Below the pieces are notes generated by a model. That model was not told where the DNA came from. It saw only the letters and a program-made list of their open reading frames with translations, and did no database searches. This document shows, one piece after another, positions 43,938 to 52,518 of a DNA stretch of 64,000 nt. The DNA comes from RYN-122 sp963761655. GTDB taxonomy: Bacteria; Actinomycetota; Actinomycetes; Mycobacteriales; SCTD01. Made by a program: the position numbers and the translations under genes. The DNA lies in assembly GCA_963761655.1 (NCBI GenBank), contig CAVXHI010000001.1, positions 372,001-436,000 of the forward strand. Direction: 5' to 3'. Each line of letters starts with the position of its first letter. Within the stretch, counting starts at the first letter, position 1.

Positions 43938-44903
43938 GTGCGCCGTGTCCTCCTGCTGCTCCTGCTCGCCCTGTGCGTCCCCGGGGTCGCCCTCGCCCAG
44001 CCCGGTCCCCAGGGGGTCGGCGTCGTCCCGGCGCCCGACGACCCGCACCGGAGCGGGAGCGGGACGTTCCTGGAGATCGGGACGGTGAAGAAGGGCGTCC
44101 CGGTGGTCGGGACCGTCGTCGTCCGCAACCAGGGCACGAGCCCGCGGCTGGTCCTGCTGTACGCCAGTGACGCCATCCCCTCGCGCGGGGGCGGCTTCGC
44201 GTTCACCGACCGCCTCGCCGACGACGACGAGGTGGGCAGCTGGATGCGGCTCGCCGCGGATCGCGTCACCGTGCCCGCCTCGAGCGAGGTGCGGGTGGGC
44301 TACCGCCTCGTGGTGCCCGAGGGCGCGCAGGGCGGCGAGTACGTCGGGGGCGTCGTGTCCGAGCCGCCGCCGCCTCCCGGCGCCAGCGGTGTGCAGACGG
44401 CCACCCGGGTGGCCATGGCGGTGTACCTGACCGTCCCGGGCGGCGCCCCGGGCGCCACGCCGAACCGGGGGCGGCCCGACGGCCGGCTCGCGCTCGACGA
44501 CGTCCGGCAGGTGGAGAGGGGCGGCAGGACGTGCCCGGCCGTCCGCTACACGAACGACACGCAGAAGGTCCTCGACCCGTCCGTACGGGTCAGCGTCGAC
44601 GGGCCGCTGGGCGGCACGTCCTACAAGCGGACACGGACGGGCGCGGTGCTCCCCGGCTCGTCCGCCACCGTGCAGCTGGCCTGCCTGGAGCGACCGATCG
44701 GTCCGAGCACGCTGCGCGTCGAGCTGACCACCCCGCAGGGGACCGTGAGGGACCAGTCCAAGGGCTTCTACCTGCCCTGGCCCGTGGTCGTGGCCCTGTT
44801 CCTGCTCCTCCTGCTGCTGGCTGCCGTGATCGCCACCGGCGTCCGCGGCCTGCTCAGGAAGCGGGAGACGGGGCCGTCTGCCGAGGCGGGTAGTCACTCG
44901 TGA
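43938..44903 (+). CDS. DUF916-domain surface protein, membrane anchored
   Basis: 321 residues with signal peptide. The first domain is recognisable DUF916 (WxL peptidoglycan-binding): VVVRNQGTSPRLVLLYASDA, WMRLAADRVTVPASSEVRV, VPEGAQGGEYVGGVV. A second beta domain follows. A C-terminal helix (about 283-305) with RKRE after it anchors the protein in the membrane. Such proteins are thought to attach WxL partners to peptidoglycan. Followed by a WxL-like gene on the same strand. Confidence 0.8.
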   Translation: MRRVLLLLLLALCVPGVALAQPGPQGVGVVPAPDDPHRSGSGTFLEIGTVKKGVPVVGTVVVRNQGTSPRLVLLYASDAIPSRGGGFAFTDRLADDDEVGSWMRLAADRVTVPASSEVRVGYRLVVPEGAQGGEYVGGVVSEPPPPPGASGVQTATRVAMAVYLTVPGGAPGATPNRGRPDGRLALDDVRQVERGGRTCPAVRYTNDTQKVLDPSVRVSVDGPLGGTSYKRTRTGAVLPGSSATVQLACLERPIGPSTLRVELTTPQGTVRDQSKGFYLPWPVVVALFLLLLLLAAVIATGVRGLLRKRETGPSAEAGSHS

Positions 44904-45012
44904 CTACTCCAGAGATGGTCCCGACTGCTCATCAGAACGGGGGTGCTGCAGGGCGACAACTCTTGTGACACAGAGTGACCAACCCGGTCGCTCACTCACC
45001 CTGGAGCTCCTG

Positions 45013-45579
45013 ATGCGCCTCGCCCTCGTCCCCGTCGCGGCCCTGTCCCTCGTCGCCGCCGGCGGCCGGCCCTGCGCTCGCCGTGCCCGGCACGCCGGGC
45101 ACAGGGTCCGCGGTCGGCGACGGTCACGGCACCACCGTCGCCGGCACGCTGAGCATCGCCGGCGGCGGGGTCGCGGCCGCCGTCTCCGGCGCTCCCGGCT
45201 CGGACGGCCGCTGGCGCCCGGCGCGACCGCCCTCGCGGTCGCCGACCTGACCGGCACCAACAACGGCTGGGCGTCACGGCGACCTACTCCGCCCTCCCCG
45301 TCCCCGGGGCGACCAAGGACATCAGCGGCGCGAACGTCGCAGGTCAAGATCGACAGCGTCCTGCCCGACGCCTGGGCGGCGTCGCGTCGTCCTCGGTCAA
45401 GACGCAGGCCTTCCAGTCGCCCTCGGCGACCCCCGTCACGGTGGCCACCACCGACATCGATCAGCGGCGCCGGCATCACCGCCCTCACGGCCGGCTACAA
45501 GCTCACGCTGCCGGTGACCGCGAAGATCGGCAACGTCTTCGGCGGCAAGGTCACCTACACCGTCGCGAGCGTCCGCTAG
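45013..45579 (+). pseudogene. WxL-like secreted protein (several frameshifts)
   Basis: ATG 45013 starts a signal peptide. Reading across five or so single-base shifts gives a coherent protein of about 190 residues: LTGTNNGW, then GVTATYSALPVPGA, VKIDSVLPDAWGG, and the C-terminal YKLTLPVTAKIGNVFGG, VTYTVASVR. The NGW motif and final strand resemble a WxL domain. The density of shifts in 560 bp exceeds that of neighbours. Confidence 0.6.
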
Positions 45580-45625
45580 TCGACTCGGTACGCTGGCCTC
45601 TCCCCTGACCCGAGAGGTGCTCCCG

Positions 45626-45727
45626 GTGCTCGAGCTCGTCTACACGCTGCTGCTCGTGGCGTCGTTCGCCTTCATCGCCTGGTTCTCCGTGTACGTCGTC
45701 TACAAGCTGTACCAGGGCCAGCGCTGA
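45626..45727 (+). CDS. 33-residue membrane protein
   Basis: GTG 45626 to TGA 45727, too short for standard ORF cut-offs. The product is one helix: VYTLLLVASFAFIAWF, then SVYVVYKLYQGQR, with a basic end on the cytoplasmic side. GAGAGG lies upstream. Codon use is typical of the genome, so it looks real. It may assist the surface proteins before it, or be independent. Confidence 0.55.
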   Translation: MLELVYTLLLVASFAFIAWFSVYVVYKLYQGQR

Positions 45728-45913
45728 CCTCAGGCCCCGCCTGACGCGAGTGACGGAGCCGCTGCGACGCGGCCCTCGCTGCCCCGGAGGTCCGGTGCTG
45801 GGGCCTCACGCCCCCGTGGTCAGGCGACCGGGTGCTCCGGCACACCTGCTCGTCGCGGTCCGTGCCCGACCTGCCGTTGCGCCCCCGCACCCAAGCCGTG
45901 TCAACTGACCTCG

Positions 45914-45927
45914 TCACCATATGGTGA
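45914..45927. promoter_or_regulatory. Palindromic operator before acyl-CoA dehydrogenase
   Basis: TCACCAT-ATGGTGA is a perfect 14-bp palindrome ending 20 bp before the start codon. The size and symmetry suit a TetR- or MarR-type fatty-acid regulator; none is encoded beside it. The rest of the 220-bp gap (45728-45947) holds only GC-rich hairpin-prone sequence. Confidence 0.5.
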
Positions 45928-45947
45928 ACCTGCGTTAACGTCCCTCC

Positions 45948-47081
45948 GTGGACTTCAGCATCACGCCCGAGCAGCAGGCCCTCTACGCGTCGATGAAGCG
46001 CCTCGCCGCCGACGTCGTCGCCCCCGGCGCCACCGAGCGCGACCGCGACGGCACCTGGGACCCGGACGTCTGGAAGCAGCTGGCCGCGGCCGGGGTCGCC
46101 GGCATGCCGATCCCGGAGGAGCACGGCGGCAGCGGCGGCTCGATCATCGACTGCTGCCTGGTCAACGAGGCGCTCGCCGAGGGCGGCCACGACGGCGGCC
46201 TCGGGCTCAGCCTGGGCGCCCACTGGGTGATCGGCACGGTCCCGATCTGGCTGCACGGCACCCCCGAGCAGCAGAAGCGGTGGCTGCCGGGGCTGTGCGA
46301 CGGCTCGCTGATCGGCTCCTGGGCCTCGACCGAGCCCGAGGCCGGCTCCGACGCCGGCGCCATCCGCACGACCGCCACGCCCGACGGCGACGGCTGGCTC
46401 CTCAACGGCACGAAGATGTTCATCACCAACGGCCCCATCGCGGACGTCTGCACCGTCCTCGCGCTGGCCCCCGAGGGTCCGACGGCCTTCATCGTCGACA
46501 CCACCAACCCCGGGTTCACCGTCGGGCGCGAGCTCGACAAGATGGGCTGCCGGTCCTCCCCGACCGCCGAGATCGTGCTGCGCGACTGCCGGGTCGAGGC
46601 CTCCGACGTCCTCGGCAAGCGCGGCGAGGCGCTCTGGAGCATCGCCTTCGAGTGCTTCGACTGGGAGCGCACGGTGATGATCGCCGGCTGCGTCGGCGGG
46701 ATGCGGGCCACCCTCGACGACGCGATCGCCTACGCCAAGCAGCGCCAGCAGTTCGGCAAGCCGATCTCGCACTTCCAGGCGGTCGCGCACAAGCTCGCCG
46801 ACATGGAGATCAACTACCAGGTGGTCCGCAACGCGGTCTACAAGGCGGCGTGGCTCAAGGAGAACGGCCAGCCGCACATGCTCGAGGCCTCGATCGCCAA
46901 GGCCCTGGCCGGCAAGCTCAGCGTCGAGAACGCCCTCGAGGCGATCCAGGTCCACGGTGGGTACGGCTACACGCGGGACTTCCGGGCCGAGCGGGCGCTG
47001 CGGGACAGCAAGCTGACGAGCATCGGCGGCGGGACGACCGAGATCCAGAAGCTGATCATCAGCCGGACGATCCTGGCCTGA
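45948..47081 (+). CDS. Acyl-CoA dehydrogenase
   Basis: 377 residues, full length. FAD-site motifs SWASTEPEAGSDAGAI and MFITNGPIADV; C-terminal QVHGGYGYTRDFRAER. The usual catalytic Glu at the YEGT position is replaced (GGGTTEIQ). A Glu is present instead in FDWERTVMIAG, the arrangement of isovaleryl- and long-chain-type dehydrogenases. It would oxidise an acyl-CoA to the enoyl-CoA. The last 27 bases recur at 52282-52308. Confidence 0.93.
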   Translation: MDFSITPEQQALYASMKRLAADVVAPGATERDRDGTWDPDVWKQLAAAGVAGMPIPEEHGGSGGSIIDCCLVNEALAEGGHDGGLGLSLGAHWVIGTVPIWLHGTPEQQKRWLPGLCDGSLIGSWASTEPEAGSDAGAIRTTATPDGDGWLLNGTKMFITNGPIADVCTVLALAPEGPTAFIVDTTNPGFTVGRELDKMGCRSSPTAEIVLRDCRVEASDVLGKRGEALWSIAFECFDWERTVMIAGCVGGMRATLDDAIAYAKQRQQFGKPISHFQAVAHKLADMEINYQVVRNAVYKAAWLKENGQPHMLEASIAKALAGKLSVENALEAIQVHGGYGYTRDFRAERALRDSKLTSIGGGTTEIQKLIISRTILA

Positions 47082-47082
47082 C
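47056..47082 (+). repeat. 27-bp direct repeat, copy 1 (3' end of acyl-CoA dehydrogenase)
   Basis: Identical 27-mer at 52282-52308, same orientation. It covers the last nine codons including the stop. Confidence 0.85.
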
Positions 47083-47084
47083 GG

Positions 47085-47627
47085 CTACTTCAGCAGGTCA
47101 CCCGGGATGCGGGCCGCGGCATCGGGGCTGAGCTCGGCCGCGCGGCGCAGCTGCGCCTGACCGTCGGCCTTCTTGCCCTGGTCGAGGAGCAGGAAGCCGA
47201 GGTTGAGGTGCGTGTTGGCGTCGGTGTCGTCGGCCGCGAGCGCTCGGCGGTAGAGGGACTCCGCGACCGGCTTGTTGTTGTTGCCGGTCTCGACGATGGC
47301 GAGGTTGAACAGGGCAGGCACGTACGCCGGGTCCGCCTGCAGGGCCTGCTCGTACTTCGCCTTGGCCTCGGCCACGTCGCCCTTGTTCTGCGCGATGAGC
47401 CCCAGGTTGTAGGCGGCGACCTTGTTCCGCGGGTCCTTGGCGAGCAGGGCCTGGTAGGCGGCCGCCGCCTGGTCTGTCTTCCCGGCGACCTGGTCCTTGA
47501 GCGCCGCCTCGAGGCTGCCGGTGGCAGGGGCCTTCGTCTCCGACCCGCTGCAGGCAGACAGGCCGAGCGTCGTCGCGAGCAGCACGGCGACGGCGGCGGC
47601 TCGACCTCGACGTGTACGCGTGTTCAT
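47085..47627 (-). CDS. TPR-repeat lipoprotein
   Basis: 180 residues. Lipobox LSAC near residue 26, then three or four tetratricopeptide repeats (about 35-165), e.g. AAYNLGLIAQNKGDVAEA and THLNLGFLLLDQGKK. It should be a lipid-anchored scaffold outside the membrane. It abuts the polysaccharide genes and may assist assembly. Confidence 0.85.
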   Translation of the reverse strand: MNTRTRRGRAAAVAVLLATTLGLSACSGSETKAPATGSLEAALKDQVAGKTDQAAAAYQALLAKDPRNKVAAYNLGLIAQNKGDVAEAKAKYEQALQADPAYVPALFNLAIVETGNNNKPVAESLYRRALAADDTDANTHLNLGFLLLDQGKKADGQAQLRRAAELSPDAAARIPGDLLK

Positions 47628-47685
47628 GGTGGTCGCTCCAGGTAGCAGGGGATTCCGAGGCTAGGGGCTCCACTGGGGCAGCGCG

Positions 47686-49593
47686 TCAGCCAGGGGGGAG
47701 CCCGCGGCCGATGGAGAAGGCGCTGATGGCCCCCGCCTCGTCGCCGGTCGCTCGACGTGCGTCGCCTAGTGCGACCCAGACAGCTCGTCGAGCCTGGACG
47801 CGGGCGGCCGGTCCGAGCCGTGCGAGTCCCTCCTCGAGCAGCGTCGCGGCAGCCGCTGGACGGCCTGCCTGCACGCCTGCGCGTGCCGTAGCGACGAGGA
47901 CAGCGTCGTCCAGCGGCGCCAGGCGCAGCGCTGAGCGGTAGGTGCGGAACGCCTCCTCCGCTCTGCCCTGCTCGAGCGACGACTCGGCGGCCAGGACCAG
48001 CGGCCGAGGGTCGTACGGGTCGAGCGAGGCCGCTGCGAGTGCCGCTGAGCGGGCTCGCTCGGGTTGCCCGGTCTCGGCGAACACCTGCGCGCGGCGGAGG
48101 ACGGGGTCCTGCGCACCCGGGAGCAGGCGCCCGGCGTCCGCGTAGGCCGTGAGCGCACGGCGGTCGTCGCCCGCCGCGAGGAGGTCGTCCCCTCGGTGCA
48201 CCGCGCGGTCGCTCCTCAGCGGGAGCGTCCCCGCGACGCCGACGGCCGGCAGGCCCAGGACGAGCACGAGCGCGACAGCGGCGCGCCGAGCCGACGACGG
48301 CGGGTCTGTCGCGGCCGCAGTGGCGCGGGACCCTGCCCCCGCAGCGACCAGGACAGACCCGGCGAGCGCCGCGTGCAGGACCAGGAGCGGGACCTGGTCG
48401 ATGCTCACGAAGGACTGCACCTGGTAGGCAGCCCACCCACCACCTGCGGCTGCCAGGGCGGGGGTGGCGAGGCCCGGCCCGTGCGCAGCACGCCAGAGCT
48501 TGGCACCGACCACGGCCACGAGGGCTGCGTAGGCGAGTCCGAGCGGGAGACCGCCTCCGGACAGGAGCTGCAGCGGGACGCTGTGCGCGGCGTTCACATA
48601 CCGGTCGGCGCCCAGGTCGAGCACGGACTGCGGTGACCGGGCGGTCCGCCAGTGCTCCCCGTACTGGTCGAGCCCGACGCCGGTGGCCGGGGAGCCGCGG
48701 AACATGGTCAAGGCTGCTCCCCAGTAGTGCCGGCGGGCCGTGAAGCTCGGCTGGCTGAACAGGAGTGACAGCGGTCCGGTCCCGGCCAGGGCCAGGCACA
48801 GCAGGACGCCGCCTCCTCCGGCGAGTGCCAGAAGCACGCGTCGGGTCCACCGCGCAGCCCGGACCGGCGCGGAGCTGCTACGTACGAGGACGACGACCCA
48901 GACCCCTGCCGCGGCGGCGGCGGGACCCTGTGCAGCGTCCGAGAGCGCAGCGACGGCGAGGCAGAGCCCGGAGGCCGCGCCGCCAGCGGCGCGTGTCCAC
49001 GCAGGCGCGCGCCGCTCCAGGGCGACGGCGACGCCGATCGGCACGGCGACGCCGAGGTAGGCGGAGCAGAAGTTCGGGTTGCCGAGGAGGCCGATGGCCG
49101 GGTTGAACGGGTTGTCCCACGGGAGCGGATCCCGGCCGAGGAGCTGCGCGGCGCCGTACGCCGCGTTCGCCGTCGCCGTGACCAGCACGACGGCGAGCAG
49201 CGTCGGGACGTGACGCGGCTCGAAGGAGCTCACGACCGCTGCCAGGACCATCAGTGCCGACGCGTAGGAGACCAGCCCCGAGCCACGTCCGAAGGCCCCG
49301 AGCAGCGAACCCGTGGTGTCGGGCGACGCCAGCGTCGCGAGGACCAGGGCCGCGAGCAGGGTCAGGACAGCGAGCCGGGCCGCACCCTTCGGGAGCCGTC
49401 GACCGCGGCCGAGCGTTCGACGCCCGAGTGACACGAGCGCGAGGACACCGCCGCCGCAGGCGAGAGCGGCGGCCTTGGGCGGGCCGACCGGCTCCTGCGC
49501 GGAGAAGTCGACCAGCAGGCCGGTCGACAGCACCACCAGGAGCACGACAAGGCGGTCCGTACGCGGGCCCAGGAGCACACACGAGCCTCGCAC
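47686..49593 (-). CDS. O-antigen ligase-like membrane protein with C-terminal TPRs
   Basis: 635 residues from GTG 49593 (start uncertain). About 12 membrane helices; the ligase-type loop has GVGLDQYGEHW and YVNAAHSVPLQLL, where Arg and His residues are expected to act. Residues 470-630 are TPR-like. Members join or polymerise lipid-linked glycans, so it may be the ligase or polymerase of this locus. Confidence 0.75.
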   Translation of the reverse strand: MRGSCVLLGPRTDRLVVLLVVLSTGLLVDFSAQEPVGPPKAAALACGGGVLALVSLGRRTLGRGRRLPKGAARLAVLTLLAALVLATLASPDTTGSLLGAFGRGSGLVSYASALMVLAAVVSSFEPRHVPTLLAVVLVTATANAAYGAAQLLGRDPLPWDNPFNPAIGLLGNPNFCSAYLGVAVPIGVAVALERRAPAWTRAAGGAASGLCLAVAALSDAAQGPAAAAAGVWVVVLVRSSSAPVRAARWTRRVLLALAGGGGVLLCLALAGTGPLSLLFSQPSFTARRHYWGAALTMFRGSPATGVGLDQYGEHWRTARSPQSVLDLGADRYVNAAHSVPLQLLSGGGLPLGLAYAALVAVVGAKLWRAAHGPGLATPALAAAGGGWAAYQVQSFVSIDQVPLLVLHAALAGSVLVAAGAGSRATAAATDPPSSARRAAVALVLVLGLPAVGVAGTLPLRSDRAVHRGDDLLAAGDDRRALTAYADAGRLLPGAQDPVLRRAQVFAETGQPERARSAALAAASLDPYDPRPLVLAAESSLEQGRAEEAFRTYRSALRLAPLDDAVLVATARAGVQAGRPAAAATLLEEGLARLGPAARVQARRAVWVALGDARRATGDEAGAISAFSIGRGLPPG

Positions 49594-49712
49594 GCGAGCA
49601 GGGCCGGCGCGGGACTCGGCTCCTGTCGTCGAAGTCGCTGCGGGGCCGGCGGGCCGCGTGTATTTTTCCTCCCGGCCCTCGTCGCGCGACGGCCCCGACC
49701 TCTGGAGCAAGA

Positions 49713-50898
49713 GTGCGCAAGACTGCTGTTTCCCTCTGCGGCATCGCGATCTTCGCGGGCCTCGCCGGCCCTGCTGCCGCACAGAGCACGCCGACGCTGA
49801 GCCTGAACGCCTCGCCAGCCACGCTGGTCACAGGCAACCTCGCGGAGTTCTCGGGCCGTCTGGTCTCGAACAAGAACGTCAACCAGGTCATCGTGCTGGA
49901 GCGGCGTGGGCAGAACGACGCCGTCTTCTCGGCGAGCAAGCGCCTGTCCACCGACTTCCGTGGTGCGTTCGACACGACCCTCGCTCCGCCGGTGACGAGC
50001 GACTTCCGGGCGCGCTATGCGAACGGCGTGCTGAGCCGCGTCCTTCGCATCACGGTGACGGACGGCGCCACGGGCCCGCAGGGACCGCAGGGACCGCAGG
50101 GCCCGGCTGGTGCCACCGGAGCCACAGGCGCGACCGGAGCGACGGGCAGCGCTGGCTCGAAGGGCGACACGGGTGCTGTCGGCGCGACCGGTGCAGCAGG
50201 CGCAGCAGGAGGTACGGGTGCAACCGGCGCTGTCGGCGCCACGGGTGCGACTGGGCCCATGGGTCCGCAGGGCGCCACCGGAGCGACGGGTGCCAAGGGC
50301 GACACCGGCGCGGCTGGTGCGACGGGCGCTGCCGGTGCCCGGGGTGCGACCGGTCCGATGGGTCCGCAGGGCGCGACCGGTGCGACGGGCGCGAAGGGCG
50401 ACACCGGCGCGGCTGGTGCGACGGGTGCTGCCGGTGCCGCAGGTGCGACCGGCCCCATGGGGCCGATGGGTCCGCAGGGGGCGACCGGCGCGACCGGGGC
50501 CAAGGGCGACACGGGGACGGCCGGAGCCACGGGAGCCACGGGAGATGTCGGGCCGATCGGCCCGATGGGTCCTGCTGGCGCCACCGGCGCGACGGGCGCT
50601 ACCGGCGCCAAGGGCGACACCGGTCCGCGCCGGCGCGACGGGCGCGACGGGCGCGGGCGCCACGGGCCCGATCGGGGAGACCTATAGCGTGATCGGGGCG
50701 GCGGGCAACCCGTCCATTGCCAGATGCAACACCGGCGATGAGCTGGTCGGTAGCGGTTTCGCTGGCGGTGTGTCATCAGTCGTTCCGAACGCGGCCACCG
50801 AGCAGGTGGAGGCTCTTGCATCGGCCTCGGCCCCGGTGATCGCCATAGCCGTCTGCTTGCCGGTCCCCGCGACAGTCGGCATCCCGACCGCTCCCTGA
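49713..50898 (+). pseudogene. Secreted collagen-like repeat protein (one frameshift)
   Basis: GTG 49713 gives a signal peptide and an Ig-like domain of about 110 residues (LSLNASPATLVTGN). Then about 65 Gly-X-Y triplets rich in GAT and GPQ with GDTG cassettes follow (about 50060-50690). After a base change near 50628 a C-terminal domain with two Cys (IARCNTGDEL and AVCLPVP) closes the protein. The repeats should form a triple helix and the C-terminal domain probably trimerises. Likely on the cell surface or in the matrix with the polysaccharide. Confidence 0.8.
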
Positions 50899-50905
50899 GC
50901 CGCGG

Positions 50906-50939
50906 CGACGACCCGGCCGCTGGTCGCGGCCGGGCGTCG
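50906..50939. terminator. Hairpin after the collagen-like gene
   Basis: CCCGGCCGC (50912-50920) pairs with GCGGCCGGG (50926-50934) and CGACG (50906-50910) with CGTCG (50935-50939), with one bulged A. It lies between convergent genes. Confidence 0.7.
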
Positions 50940-50965
50940 CCCGCTCGCGTCGTGAACAGGCGGCG

Positions 50966-52048
50966 TCAGAGCTGCTCGAGCGCCCACCGGATGTTCGCCT
51001 GCAGTCGCTCGACGTCGGGGTTCCCGGCGTCGAGCGACCGCTGCGTCATGTCGATGCCCTCCTGCAGCCGCCCGGTGTTGATCAGGCAGACGCCGAGGTG
51101 GTCGGTCGCACGCCAGGTGTAGTCGGTCGGCGTCACGAAGCCGTCCGGCGGCGGGGTGAGCGTGCTGGCCGCCGCGTAGAACGGCAGGGCCTGCGCCCAC
51201 TCGGCGGCGTCGAAGTGACGGCGGCCGAGGGCGAGGAAGGCGTCGGCGCGCGTCGGGTCGAGAGCCAGCGCAGCCAGCAGGTCATCCTGCGCCTCCCGCT
51301 GTCGGGCGACGCGGCCGAGGCAGTCGGCCCGGGCGACCAGCGCTGCGTAGCGCTCCCACACCACGGTGTCGTGCTGCAGGTAGCGGCGGTACGTCGCGGC
51401 CGCCTCGGTCCAGCGGCGGGCGTCCTGCAGCTCCCGCGCGTAGTAGTAGAGGGTCCGCGCGGACTGGTCTCCGTCGCGCACGGCCGCCTCGAGGATCGCG
51501 AGGTTGCGCCGGCTCTTGTCCCCGCGACGGCTCGGGTCGGGCCGGTGCTCGACGTAGAGGTCCTCGCGGTGCGCCACCTGCCCGCGTCCGTGCACCAGCA
51601 CCTCGTGCACCCGGCCCTCCCACCGCAGGCCCGGGACCCGCCGGACCAGCCGCTCCCGGTGCAGGGAGTAGATGCAGTCCCCGGTCTCGGCCGAGAAGGC
51701 GTAGCGGTACGGCGTCGTGACGGCGTCGAGCGCGTCCGACAGCAGGGTGGCCTTGGCCTCGCGCAGGGCCGCCTGCACCTGCTCGGGGACGACGTCGTCG
51801 GCGTCGAGCCACAGGACCCAGTCACCGGTGCAGGCCGCGAGAGAGGCGTTGCGCGCGGCGGCGAAGTCGTCCGTCCACGGCACGTGCACGACCCTCGCCC
51901 CGGACGACTCCGCGACCTGCACGGTGGCGTCGGACGAGCCGGTGTCGGCGACGACGAGCTCGTCGCAGAAGCTCGAGGCCTGGGCGAGCACGCGTCCGAG
52001 CGTGGCCTCCTCGTCCTTGACGATCATGCTCAGGGAGAGCGTGGTCAT
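50966..52048 (-). CDS. Glycosyltransferase family 2 with TPR tail
   Basis: 360 residues from ATG 52048 with GGAGG nine bases upstream. GT2 fold: SMIVKDEEATLGRVL, VADTGSSDATV, and DXD-type motif LWLDADDVVP. The C-terminal half (about 200-360) is TPR-like (AAATYRRYLQHD, ALDPTRADAFLALGRR). Resembles SunS-like or tetratricopeptide glycosyltransferases that modify proteins or peptides; a polysaccharide role is also possible. Confidence 0.85.
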   Translation of the reverse strand: MTTLSLSMIVKDEEATLGRVLAQASSFCDELVVADTGSSDATVQVAESSGARVVHVPWTDDFAAARNASLAACTGDWVLWLDADDVVPEQVQAALREAKATLLSDALDAVTTPYRYAFSAETGDCIYSLHRERLVRRVPGLRWEGRVHEVLVHGRGQVAHREDLYVEHRPDPSRRGDKSRRNLAILEAAVRDGDQSARTLYYYARELQDARRWTEAAATYRRYLQHDTVVWERYAALVARADCLGRVARQREAQDDLLAALALDPTRADAFLALGRRHFDAAEWAQALPFYAAASTLTPPPDGFVTPTDYTWRATDHLGVCLINTGRLQEGIDMTQRSLDAGNPDVERLQANIRWALEQL

Positions 52049-52263
52049 GTCGAGACGCCTCCAGGGCGCGGGTCGCTCGCGGCCAGCGCGGGCAGCGGTC
52101 CGGGTGGAGCGAGGGGGGCCCGGCGGATCGAGGACCGGAAGATCATGGCAAGGACTCCTGGAGGACGGGCTGCGCGGCCGGGCGACGCTATCGAGCCTGA
52201 GCCGCAGTGCCCTCGGGCCCGGGGGCCGCACGCGCAGCAGCGGGAGCACGCTGGACCGACCCG

Positions 52264-52307
52264 GGACCGAGACCCAGTTGGTCATCAGCCGGACGATCCT
52301 GGCCTGA
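52264..52307 (+). pseudogene. Acyl-CoA dehydrogenase 3'-end remnant
   Basis: The frame reads GTETQLVISRTILA then stop, matching the real gene's GTTEIQKLIISRTILA. The last 27 bases are identical to 47056-47082 and the preceding 20 are similar with small gaps. No dehydrogenase sequence is recognisable further upstream. Confidence 0.7.
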
Positions 52308-52308
52308 C
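52282..52308 (+). repeat. 27-bp direct repeat, copy 2
   Basis: Exact copy of 47056-47082 in the same orientation, 5.2 kb downstream. Confidence 0.85.
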
Positions 52309-52518
52309 CCGGTCCCTGACGCTGACCCTGTCTCCAGCGACAGAGCGCCCCTACCCTTCGCGCGTCGATAGTCTTCTGGAGCCCGACCTGCCTGGTCAGG
52401 CGCGTCCCGGCTGTGGTCCCTTGTCGTCAACTGTCTCCTCGCCGCCTCCTGCGGACGGAGCTGGCCGCATGCTGCACCCGGTCCGCACGGGCTCGACACG
52501 ACAGGGGCGAGGTGGACG

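Larger units (their letters stand above)
52049..52518. other. Intergenic region between divergent glycan genes
   Basis: This 470-bp gap holds the promoters of the divergent genes. It also holds the remnant of an acyl-CoA dehydrogenase tail at 52264-52307. No further gene or RNA is apparent. Confidence 0.6.

Noticed and set aside
47085..52260. A complete mobile element
   Set aside because: No integrase, transposase or relaxase is encoded between the direct repeats; only the repeat itself is reported.
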